From Steinernema hermaphroditum (Eukaryota; Nematoda; Chromadorea; Rhabditida; Steinernematidae), in contig CM059625.1 of NCBI GenBank assembly GCA_030435675.1, positions 10,974,001 through 11,038,000 of the forward strand: a stretch of DNA of 64,000 nt. The letters run 5' to 3'. Position numbers and translations under genes: made by a program. The notes beneath the pieces were generated by a model. That model was not told where the DNA came from, did no database searches, and saw nothing but the letters and a program-made list of their open reading frames with translations. This document shows, one piece after another, positions 20,516-31,885 of the stretch; the first letter of the stretch is position 1; the number at the start of each line of letters is the position of its first letter.

Positions 20516-23500
20516 GGGTCCGATCTACCTGGATGACTAAGCGAAAGCGATGTAGTACCGCGAGAACCAGTTCCAGATAAAAAAGATCTCCCTCCGCTAA
20601 ACAGTACAACTAACAGAAGAGCTTAGAAGGTCGTCCGCGGACGCCTGAAAACAAACGAAAGTGATAAGAAACACGCTGACTTTCCGATGCGCACCGACAA
20701 CGCACCCGCTCACGTTTTGCGACAGCAGAGGCAATGACGCAATAAAAACGAAGGAACTTGAGGACAGCGATCCCTTGCGAGAGGGACACAATGCGAAGTG
20801 GATCGTAATATCTACTGCATTCGACAGAAAACAGAGTCTGTGACTATGAATCAAAGGAAATGATGAATCAAGGCTGGGTTATTCAACAATGCGGGATTAC
20901 ACAGAATAGTCAGAAGAGCAGTCTCATTTTCTGAGTCAGTTGTGAAAGTAACCTATGGTGTACATGGAAACCATAAAAACGCTTTGTGGTCCTGCACGCG
21001 CCTAAAGAAAGTAATGCAACAGCACGATTCACAATAGACTAACACCTTTGCCAAACGTTTACCTGCCCCTATTATGTGTTTAAAGACAGCTAAAAATGGA
21101 CTGTGCAGCGGCGGTGATAATTTATGGATTGTGTTGCAAGACTGATAACAACTCTGCATTATTATTAATAGAAACTAATAGAACTTCCCTTGGTTCATTT
21201 CTTTGGAAAGGGACAGTAACACAGCAAGCGAGGAATGCGCATCGACGCATCCAAAAGTAATTATTGATGTCATCAGCCAACCAGGCAAATGTTTACATAA
21301 GCGGTATGGCCTGAGCTCTGTGCATAGCTCCGGAGCTCTCCATCTGTGATATGCGAATGCGATAATACAGCAAAAAGGGCAATGGATAGACAAACGCCGC
21401 AATGGAGCGAACTGCGCAGCGTCGCTTGTGAGGGGTTTCGAAAGAAGCGCCGAGTTGTGAGGCAATGAGCGAGGACAACGGCGTCTGTGAAAAAAAGGCG
21501 CAATGCACGCACGATTGGCGACCGCGGACGCCTGAACACAAGCGACAAATGTCCAATTATAAGCACCCTAAACGGAACGGATGCTTCAGTATTTGTCGCA
21601 CGATAATATATAGGAGCACTTAAAGGGCTGAAAGTCCGCTTTTATCACATTCTATTGGTGATTACACCTCTCTGCAGACACACAGTGGGATTACTTGACA
21701 AGCCATGACGTACACTTCAAGTAATATTGTCTGTTTCCTCTTCGTTAGCAGGTCAGTTTCCGACAGTATTAACACCTAACAGAGAGTAAATGCGACTAAA
21801 TACTAAAAACGCTGTTCAACAAAACGGATAAACTAAGACGATTACGTCTGCTATCTTATTTCGTTCATAAGTAGACAATAGAATGCCCTAGAATACGATC
21901 GTATAATCTGGTACTCTGATAAGAGCGATTATAAGGCGAGAAGGAATGTTAACACTCCACGTGCTGGAGTATAAGTGCACTTCCAAATCCATGGGAAATC
22001 GAACATCGCTCTTAGGGTTCTATATTTGTGCCTCCTTCCTAGATAGGCAGACTAGATACATCATGACTAATACATAGTGCATCGCGTTCAAACGGTCATC
22101 CAGGCATACAGAAAGAGTTCCCAACTTCGACGAGGCTATTTACTGATCGGAAAAGCAAACAGACTGCAGCCAACGGTGGCACAACATGCAAGTAGAAGGT
22201 CGAGCACCAGCGCCGTTAGTTTACGTAAGAAGTGAATGCGAAGTACAAAAAGTGCCGAAAAGCGAAGGCTGTCTGTCATTCCACTACGCTCTTAATCTGT
22301 TTCTCTTTTTGGCACTTTAGAGAAACTGCAACAAAAGAAGCACATTGCAGTTACTGATAGACGCATGGAATTGGCACCTCTCTTAATAGAAAACCGAAAA
22401 CAGAGGACAAATAATTCGATTTAGAACGTTCCTGCAACCATTTCCAGGAACACAGTATAATTGTGAAGAGCGTGTGGGCAGTACAAGCAGATTGGAGGGC
22501 AGATAAATGTCGTCGACAATAATAAGCGGCTTATCAAATGAAAGAAACCCGCCAAATACTGTCATATCGACACAGAAAGCTAGGTAGATGCAGTTAATTT
22601 TGAAATGATATCACGACGAGACAGAGATATACGAAAATCGCTCAGCTTGTGCTAAAAGGCCATTGGCTACAATGCTTGAAATTCTCGCAAAGAAAGAAGT
22701 GGAAGTAAGCTACGTTCCAAATCATATGCAAACAAATCTACATTAACAGTCCTATCCCCATCGCGTTTCGATGGCAGTCGCGTTACAATGAGGTGCCTTA
22801 CAGACGCGCGCCGCCCAATAAAGTGCACTTTGTCTGAAGATGGTTTGCGTGGCAGTCACCATTTGGCGGTTCTGCTTCCGGATAGCCCTACAAATGCGAG
22901 AGATATGGAAGGCAAAGCACGGACGCAAATTAAGTCGTAATTCTGTTTTTTCTGACTGAGGGATAGTGAATCGCACAGAATTATGAGAACTCGCGGCGTT
23001 AGTGCAAATAACTAGAAAGCGGCCAAATAACAGCTGATACATAAAAGACGCTGAAATTTGACGGCGATCTGACACGTCGTTTGTGCCTTCTCGTCGACTG
23101 CATTCCCATTATCTGTGCCATGAGCGTCTCAACAGCAAAATGACGAAAAACGTCTGAAAGCGTCGCTTCCAGCAGAGCGACAGCTTCAATAAGTCGACAA
23201 TAAGCTACATTATTCTCTGAGGCTCAGTGTTGCCCTTTTGGAAAGTTCATCAAAAACGAACGCATCAAAAATTATTTGCCCTTTCAAAATGTGTCCTTTA
23301 GGGAGAACACTTCTTTGACGAATGAAATGGTATTAGTCGGCGATAAGAATTGAAAGTGCTTGCATGTAAATCACTACGTCTAATAAAACGCACTTCTGAA
23401 ATCCTTCTGCAAACAGGATAGCGGATTGCCGAACTAGGTGTAGTGAAATAATTTAGGAACAAATACAAAATTGTGACAGTAGATTTCTGAGGAATAGCGG

Positions 23501-23763
23501 GAACAGACGTTCACTAGCTTGTGGGCCATGGATCGATATGCGCGGGGACGCCTGGTCGCTTTTCGTTGGGCGAGTCTCCGCGCCCGCTTGCACCGAAGCG
23601 CCGCTATCACTGAGGGGGACTATCTTGTGATCTATGCCACATGAAACGAAGAGAGATGTTGAGTCTTTATTAGTAACATACGCGGTGCGTATAAAATAAC
23701 ACATCGAAACACGTTGTCTTACATAACTAATAAAGCTCGTTCACAGTCAATTGCTTGCACAAC
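20516..23763. other. Intergenic, no gene seen
   Basis: 3.2 kb lie upstream of the transporter and downstream of the Kunitz/TIL gene. Read on the minus strand, two sites about 890 bp apart (near 20650 and 21536) share a TTCAG|GCGTCCGCGG block that looks like a splice acceptor; it may mark 5' UTR exons or leader sites of the transporter. Open frames are short and unsupported. No RNA gene was recognised. Confidence 0.45.
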
Positions 23764-26742
23764 TCAACACTGACCCGGTGTAACACATAAGCCGCTTACA
23801 TGCCGTACAAAGCCCGCTTCGCACTGGCACACATCCACTATACAATGGTCTGTACAAAAAGCCGGCTTCAGATTCTCACAGCTCGGCTCGCAGGCTGATC
23901 CACAAGTTTGGAACTTCTCGTTCACCCCACATATACGCTCTGAAAAGCCTTACATGTAGACATCATGCAGACATATGTAGGTATGTTACCTTGTTTTGGC
24001 GTTTCTTTCTTCGGACAGTGAGACTTTTTCACACAATTTCCTTTGTCATTCCGAACATACCCTGCACGGCACTGGCACACGTCGAGAATGCATTGTTGAG
24101 TACAGTCTTTAGGGTCGGGATTATCACAGGTCGGCTCGCAGGCTGTTCCACAAGATTGGAACTTTTCGAACCGCCCACAAGACGAATCTTTAAAAGTTCT
24201 TTTTAGGAGGAAGGACACATAATATTGCGTATACCGTCAACCTCTTGACATTCTGAGAAAAGCACGCATTTGTTGTTCGTATCTCTGACAAATCCAGGTG
24301 CACATTGACATACATCCGCTACACAGTGATCGGTGCAGAACGCAGGAAAAGGTTCACTGCAAGTGGGTTCGCATTCCGTCCCACACGAGGTGAAACGTTC
24401 ATTAGGGCTACAGACTTCTAAAACAATGGACTAACATAGTGTGTTATCACCTGGGCTCTTACGATTCGCCTCAACGACCGCTGCAGGGGCCTTGCAGTCT
24501 TCTTTCTTAATGCATTTTCCTGCACTGTTGCGCACAAAACCTTTTACGCATTGGCAGACATCGATTACACATTGTAGGGTGCACACAGTTGGTTCAGGAT
24601 TCTCACATGAAGGTTCGCAAGCGGACCCACAATTGGTGAACGCTTCGTGTTGTCCACATTCGGTTACTACAAGAACGGCATTAAGTATGTGTGTCTTGTA
24701 GCATACCGTTCTTGTGAACCTCAGGACAATCACTGAGTGCAATGCAGGACCCATTCGTGAATGCAACAAATCCCGCTTTACACTGGCAGACGTCTATGAT
24801 ACAGTGAGGTTCGCATACCGGCTCAGGGACAGTGCAAGTTGGAGCACAAGCACTTCCACAGGCCTTCAACTCCTCGTTCAGTCCACACTTGGGATGAGCT
24901 GCTTTTGCTATTCCGTTAGCATCTGCAATCTAGCGTCCATATTAATGCAGTATTCACAATGATGCTAGGAAACAAGGCAAATTCCATACGGTTCAACTTA
25001 CGATGATCGATAAGAACAGGGTGATGCAGGCAGTCGGTTGCGTTAATGCACTGTCCGTTTTTGTTTCTTACAAATCCATCAATACAGCCACATTCGGGCT
25101 GTTTGCACAGCAGACTGCTTGCGCATATTGGCTTTTCACACGTAGGATCACATGCGCCGCATATCTTCACTTCTTCATTTTGCTTGCATTTTAGATCTGA
25201 CAAATGATAATTAGTTGAAAGCAACGAGTGATACCTTGACACATTAGTTTTGGAACGACGCAACCTATTTCGTTGACTTCTTCTGCGTATGAGCAGCCTT
25301 CTGGAGCTAATGCAAGATTGGCAATCGGGCAATTTGTTGGCGCTAAAATATCATGCATTTTGAGGCGATCGTTAGTCAACGTACCGATACTATCCACGCA
25401 GGTGCCATTGACGCAAGTGTGTTTCGAAGGGCAAACCACATTAGCGCACACGTTTTCTGGAGCACATGACTGCGGAGACACGCATACTCCATTGTGGTCT
25501 CTTAAGTAACCATTAGCACAGCCACATTCAGGTTCGCCGCAGGCTAAGCTGCAGGTCGGTGCGGGCTCATTGCACTGAGATTCGCAAACGCCGCAACTAT
25601 GGACGATCTCGTTTTCTCCTTTGCATACTAATTCTGAAATATGCAGCGTCAGCTCGATGGGGAAAGCAGTAAGGAATATGGTGTCTTACTGTCTACAGAA
25701 AATCTCGGAAGTACGGTTATGAAAAAACGAATACGAAGAGAACGAATGAAAGGAAAAGGAATATTTTATGTATGAAACAAACCTTTTGTCGTGTTTCCTT
25801 TCACAATACAGTCAGCTATTAAGATGCATCGGTTGTTGGAATCACGCACGAATCCGTCGCGACACCCACATTCGGGTGTTCGACACACCATGTCACACGC
25901 TGTCAGCGGATTTATACAAGAACTATCACATGCTCCGCAGGTCTTCATTGTTTGATTCGTTCCGCAGTCACCACTCTCTAAGAAATCATCGTCATAACAT
26001 TCGATTACCGGAAATTTTACCAATAGGTGAATCAAATTGGATCTGATCGCATTCAGCCTTTGCTACACATGAACCGTCCGTATTGCGAACGTAGCCTTGG
26101 ATGCATCCACACGATGACTGTCTGCAAATGCTAGCACATACCGTAGGCGGTTGACCGCATATATCATCACAATTTCCACATGATTTCACTTCTTCGTTCT
26201 TACCGCAAATTAAAGCTAACCAAGGATAACAACATAATGTTTTTTGGAAATACCTTTAGCGTTTGGGGCAGTATTAGCTAGCGCTTCCTCCAAGGGTTTA
26301 GGCATACCATAAAGACAAACACTTTCGCAAATTTCTAAGTTCTCGAAATTGTTTTCATTTCCGTTACATCTTCCATATACTAGAGGAACGCATTGTCCAG
26401 TTGTGATATCAAAATAGTAGCTTGTTTGCGTTGATAGACATGTGCCCTTGGAAGGTGGAAGTAAACAACGCTAAAAATAAATTATAATAAAAGTCACAGC
26501 ATCAACGCGAGAGTTTGTACCTTATCGATTGTGTCGTTACACTTGATTTTATACGAAAGACAACCACCGTCTTCTGAAATCACTTTATTCCATTTACATC
26601 CTTTTGGGGTATAGGTGGGCGCTGTGGAGTTATCGCAGATTGTTCGGACTAGATCAAATGATGCCTCAAAAAGCACATTTTTGTATAATTTTTTAGACAA
26701 AAAACTTACAAACAGAAGTAATGCAGTGATACCATTGAGCAT
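23764..26742 (-). CDS. Secreted Kunitz plus nine-TIL-domain protease-inhibitor-like protein
   Basis: It starts at ATG 26742 with a signal peptide (MLNGITALLLF) and stops with TGA at 23764-23766. Order of modules: a four-Cys module (26640-26520); a Kunitz/BPTI domain (26470-26270; GTCLSTQTSYYFD, YGRCNGNENNFE); three TIL domains (about 26200, 25970, 25620); a short CANVVCPSKHTC segment and a second four-Cys module (25340-25240); then TIL domains 4-9 (about 25190, 24880, 24660, 24415, 24190, 23945). The last TIL has the full ten cysteines. The Kunitz P1 position after C14 is Leu, suggesting chymotrypsin- or elastase-like targets. TIL domains 1-4 use CGxC...CGC and 5-9 use CGxxC...VCQC. Nearly every module sits in its own exon. 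Protease inhibition is a family inference. The first intron's exact 3' end is uncertain. Confidence 0.9.
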
Positions 26743-27229
26743 TGTGTAGCTACCTGAAAGTACACTCACAGATGGAACGTCCAAAAAACGTTTGGATGAC
26801 CGCGAACAAAAAGAGACGTTAGAACCCTGCTGCGAAAGGCGCGCAATGGCGAGGAGTTGATCACCTTCAAAGGGTCTCCCATTGCCATCGAAAGCAACTA
26901 ATTGAGAGCGCACACAGAGCGTGTGCACGTCTGATTGGAAAAAAGTCCGTTTTCAAGCCAGTTTTATCAATCGCGCACACGTCAAATTCAACCCGTCAAC
27001 GCGCCACTCTGCCTTCAAGTGCTGCGCCTTTCCAGGTTGGTTAAACTTTACTTTTTGTTCTAGATGCCTAAACCGTTTGTTCAGCTATGGTCAACATTAA
27101 AACAATCTATTTCTTTGACAACAACGAAATAATAATTTTAGGACAAATGAGTCCGAGTTACTACAAAGAATTACAAATTCACAACAATGAGACCATCGTA
27201 GAATCTATATTCTATTCGTTCTTCAACGA
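26743..27229. other. Intergenic, no gene seen
   Basis: Upstream of the Kunitz/TIL gene and downstream of the amino-acid transporter, both on the minus strand. The gap of almost 0.5 kb between the upstream stop and the downstream start is wider than usual for a nematode operon. Confidence 0.45.
26749..26760 (-). promoter_or_regulatory. Candidate trans-splice acceptor for the Kunitz/TIL gene
   Basis: On the minus strand CTTTCAG|GTAGCTACACA precedes the ATG by eleven bases. The short spacing supports the choice of start at 26742 over the in-frame upstream codons. Confidence 0.5.
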
Positions 27230-29063
27230 TTAAGCCGTCTTGTCCTCGGAGCTATCTTCGACAACGAGGAACATCTTCTGGGTGAAGACGGTGAGAGAGT
27301 CTAAATATAATCTATGTTTCACAGAGCTAATTCACTTGACTCACTAGTGAAAGTGTCGAAGAACTTAGGCTTGTTCTTCCAAGCGACGAAGATGGCGTAG
27401 ACCGGGAGCCCAGAAAGCATGATAAGCAGTCCGATTGCTAAATACGTCTACATGTTTGGTGTAAAATTGCAGCGCTTACTTGTTTCCTTGGGATCTCCAA
27501 TGAAAGGCATGATAACAAGGGCAATGCATCCGATGAAGAAGATGATTGGGAAGATGAGGTTAACCTACACAAAGAAGATAGGAGGCGAGTTTTTTTCTCA
27601 CGTACCTTGATTGGACGGTCGGCGTTAGGCATGCTGTAGCGGAAGTAGAAGAGGGCAGCGATGGCTCCAGCAATGGCCAGCCAGTAGCTGATCTGGATGT
27701 AGTTAATCAGAGAGAAGACATTGTCGCTCAGTGTGAGATAACCGAGAGAGAGAAGTCCCTAAAGATCTTGTTATTTTACAGTAGTTCTTTCATCGACTAC
27801 CGTCGTGACCACCGCAGGAATCGGGGTGCGAGTGTTTTTGTTGATCATTGTGAGCACGGTGGGCATATGTCCTTCTCGAGCTCCAACGTAAAAGAGTCGC
27901 GACGAAGTGAAGATGACTCCATTCGCTGAACCAATGGTGGAGCAGGCAACGGCGAGGGGCATGGTGAAAGCCAAGCGACCATACATCTTGTTCGCAAACT
28001 CAACAGCAACCGCCGGGCTGGTGAGCATTTCATCAGGAGTCATAACCGTATACAGGGCGCAGTTCACGAGCACATAGATGAAGGTGCATGTGAAGCAGGA
28101 GATAGCAATGGAAAGAGGAAGGTTTCTAAAGGATACGGATACCTTTACAAGGACGAATCAGTTCTCAAAACCTCTTGGGATTCTGCAGTTCCTCAACGAT
28201 GAAGTTCAGGTAGTTCCAGCCTTGATAAGCAAAGAGACCCGAATAGAACGCCAATGAAGCCGTTCCGAAATCTTTGGCGGTGTTCTCGAAAATATTCTCA
28301 AAGGAATCAGTGTACTTTGGATCATCTGAACCGTTCAGTGATGATAATTAATGATGAATTTCGGTCGTTTTACCTCGTACGAAAACGTTGATGAAACCAG
28401 TTGCAATAATTGCAACCAAGGCAAGGACCTTTGCCACCGTGAAGAAGTCTTGAACCGCTGTGGCAGCACGAACGGAGATGCTGTTGACAGCCGTGAGTAG
28501 AACTGTATGTAAGAAAGTGTTTAGGGTATATTCGTGAGCGACTCACTGATAAGTGACGCTGCAAGGAGTTGAGGAAGCAAATGCGGCGGATCACAGTGGG
28601 GATAGAAGGGTCGAAGCATGTAGATGGCGAATGTCAAGGCGACGATGGTGCAAGTGCATGGCCGAACGACGATTGCCTCGATCCAAAGTCGAAGGAATGC
28701 AAGAAGGGGCCCAAACGCCTCCATGATGTATGCATAGTCTCCACCGGATTTGTGGATCAAAGTTCCCAACTCCGCGTAACAGTAGGCTCCAATAGCAGTG
28801 AACAAACCCGAAGATACCCAAACAATCAGAGAGAGACCGACACTTCCAGCTTCTAAACAAAGCATTTGATGCGTCCTATTCCTAGAGGGTCACTTACTTT
28901 CTTGGACTCCAGTTGGAGAAACGAAAATTCCTGATCCGATGATACATCCGACAATGATGGATACCCCATTGAAGAGTGTGAGCGACTTGGCGAGACCCTG
29001 TTCTTCACCATGATCTTCGGATTTATTAAGGGGTTTCTTCTCCGCCACATCGTTCTTCTCCAT
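27230..29063 (-). CDS. LAT-type amino-acid transporter (SLC7-like)
   Basis: The gene starts at ATG 29063 ([18 protein letters not shown]) and stops with TAA at 27230-27232. Early in the protein is the family signature [20 protein letters not shown]. Next come [45 protein letters not shown] and [21 protein letters not shown]. These match the glycoprotein-associated LAT transporters, close to C. elegans AAT-1/AAT-3. Further helices run through the exons at about 28350-28150, 28100-27790, 27760-27610 and 27560-27340. The FYPHC cysteine after helix 3 is in the region where heteromeric LATs form a disulfide with an SLC3 heavy chain. About 12 membrane segments are expected. Members exchange large neutral amino acids; specificity is not determined here. 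Short introns of about 45-60 bp separate about eight exons. Confidence 0.92.
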
Positions 29064-31885
29064 AATGAATGAAGAACCACTGAAATAACTTATTTATCAC
29101 ATGCGTTCTATCCAATGGTGTCCATGTAGATATATCGACAGTGCACACGCGCGAATGCACGTTTTCTATTACTACTGTTAGCGTCAGCTACCTGCTCTCG
29201 GGAACTTTTCAAAAGTCGAATCAGGAATATAATGCAACACATTCTGTATACAATCCGTTGAAAGTGCTGAAGCAAGCAGACACAAGCTGGCACTGGTCAA
29301 TCCGTGTGGCTACTCTGCCAACAAGATGTGATGTTTTGCCATTGCAATTTCCGCCCATAAGTCAGAAGATGCCTGAGTTATCGCGAGGTCCTGCATGCGC
29401 GGCACTGTTGTGGCGGAGAGCGCAAAAAGCAAGTAAGCGGGAAAAGAAGGAAGAGAGTGACATTCGCCCTTAGCCGCGCAGCGCACCGTCCGTCGAACCA
29501 TTAGAGGCCAGGCACAGTCGGTGGTAATCTATCTTTCCCGCAGCTCCTCTTCCTCATAGCTTGTGTCTGCCCGGCGCCTTCCCCTCGCCACCAAGTCGCA
29601 GCGAGTGAACCTCCTATAACCTTTTGCTCGGAGATCAATACATTCGAGCGCCGCTCGGCCCTCATTCACAGCTCGCCTCTTGTGGCGACAAGAACAGAGA
29701 TTAAATGAATCATTACGCACGTACAAATGAGCATGGCGGCGCTTAAGCAACAGTCGCGTGTGCGTAAACGCTGGGAGCTGGGCCTGAGGGAAACGCTTCG
29801 ATTTCCCACTTTGGCAGCTTAAACACAAAGCAAAAATGATGTCGCGCAACAGAGGAGTTGCATCGTTTGGGGCAACAGTCTGGCGGTAATGCACAAGAGC
29901 AAGAAAGGAACGGTAAGCGCTGAACAATGCTAATCTTCACCGCAAACAAAACCTCTAAGTCTGTTTCCGATGTCCGAATAGAAGCGCATCGTTTACAGTG
30001 GCATATGTTTGAAGCAAGCGATGGCTGATACGCTAAAGGACTACTGATTGTGTGTTTAGGCGGTCAACGCGGCTGAACAGCTGCCGTCAATAACGAATTA
30101 TCATTCTTCACAGGTTAATGAAACCGGATTACTGAGCATTGGCAATACGTAAACTTCGGAGTCGGCGTGATAAGGGCATACGTCTTACGGCAAATGCACG
30201 AACTGCGACCATTGGCATGTGAGGAGCCCGCCATCACTCACTTCTAACTCCTCTAATCCACGGCGCAAAACAGTAAATATATCGGACGCCCAGTAATATC
30301 GACCAATGAACTCCTTCAAGTGAAGGAGATCGGTCGGCCACTGCACATCATCCGAAATCTGTACGCTAGAATACAGTATCGAAATGAGGAAGAGGAAAGC
30401 GTCCTCAGTGGGTGAAAGCTGACGAAATGATGATGTTCTTGCGCTTTCAGCCGTCTCAGTTTTACGATGTTGTGTTGACGGGAAGCCGACGCGCAACGAA
30501 AGGGCAAAGCTTCGCTTGCAGACAGGAAAAAACTGCCGCCATGTAGATGGGTGCGCAAGATAGCTGAATACTGTGCAGTTGCGGCCGCTGCCAGCCCAGA
30601 CAGCACAGTGTTGCGACTGAGAGCGGCGCCGGCATTGCCGTGTGCACGGCGCGTCTGAATAATCATCGTACTAAATTTGCACCCAGACAGCTATCGCAAC
30701 GGCGCTACGCACCTGACAGAAGACAAGTGCTGGTGGATGTTATGCATTTCCTCTTGACTAAAGTTCAACATGAATGGAAAAGTACTAAGAGCCAATACTT
30801 TTCACATCGATGTACAGAAATAGGGTTTTGGCATTTGAAGATGAGGACAGGCAGACAACCAGCGATATGGCTGCGTCTAGCAATAATGACACGGTTATCA
30901 CCGATAGTCATATAACGGTCACTGGTGACCTATGTTCTTTGTCCAGCTGAGCGTTATCAATCGACGGATGCAATAAGAAATGGGAGTGCGTCCGGCGCCT
31001 TCATTCATTCAAAAACATTGCGTATAAGATGTTACTGTAGCACAAAAGTTCTTATAGCGACTGCCAAAGTTAATGTCTGATAGGCTGCCGATAGGCCATT
31101 GTCAATCCCCGCCGTATTTGCAGTGTTGCAGGGAACTGTCAATTGTTTCTAAGTGCATAGTGTTGTAAGTCCCAGAAACCATTCGGTTCACTTTTGCGCT
31201 GCTTCTCCAATGTTTCTCGACATCAGTGCAAAATAAATATTTTATCATTCCAAAGTTATTTTCCGAAATCGTTAGGACGCGGCCGCTTTCGATCGTTGTT
31301 TAAAGACATTTCCATTACAGGCATCCGCTATCTCACCAAATGTTCAATGGAGTAGTTTTTGTAATTGTCCCACCACGATCCCACACTATCGTTCTAACAA
31401 GTTCGGAAAATAATTTTTAAAAAAGCGGATGTGTTTCAAAGAAATTTCTTCAAAATTTCTGTATATTCAGAAGGCCGCTCTTTCCGAACTTTAGTGGATA
31501 ATGTCTGACGGTATAATCAGTCAATGATATTTCTACGTCTCATTATGGGGATCGCCCTCAAGAGCAACGAAGAACACCTTTAAAAGGCGTAAGCGGGATC
31601 TTTTGAGTCCAGGATTCATGACCCTCGACGTTATCATTGGTACTACTCGAAAAAGTCCTCACTGATTTATGCATTTTTGCTTTCCTAGCTGTGATAATAT
31701 GCGGCAACACATTAAGTATATTATTATGAATTTATTTAGGCGATCAATAATCGGTTGGTAACTCAAAGGCACATGGAAATTATAATAAAAATTTCAAATT
31801 CACTGTATGTACGCATTTAAAAAATTGATTAACAAACTTAAAGTCAAAGCTTGATCATATGTTGATACTCGTCTTTCTGAAAGAT
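29064..31885. other. Intergenic, no gene seen
   Basis: 2.8 kb between the amino-acid transporter start and the fatty acid synthase stop. It contains GC-richer patches (about 29380-29680 and 30500-30700), probably promoter-related, and AT-rich sequence at 31200-31850 that includes the fasn-1 3' UTR. Open frames have no motifs. No RNA gene was recognised. Confidence 0.5.
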
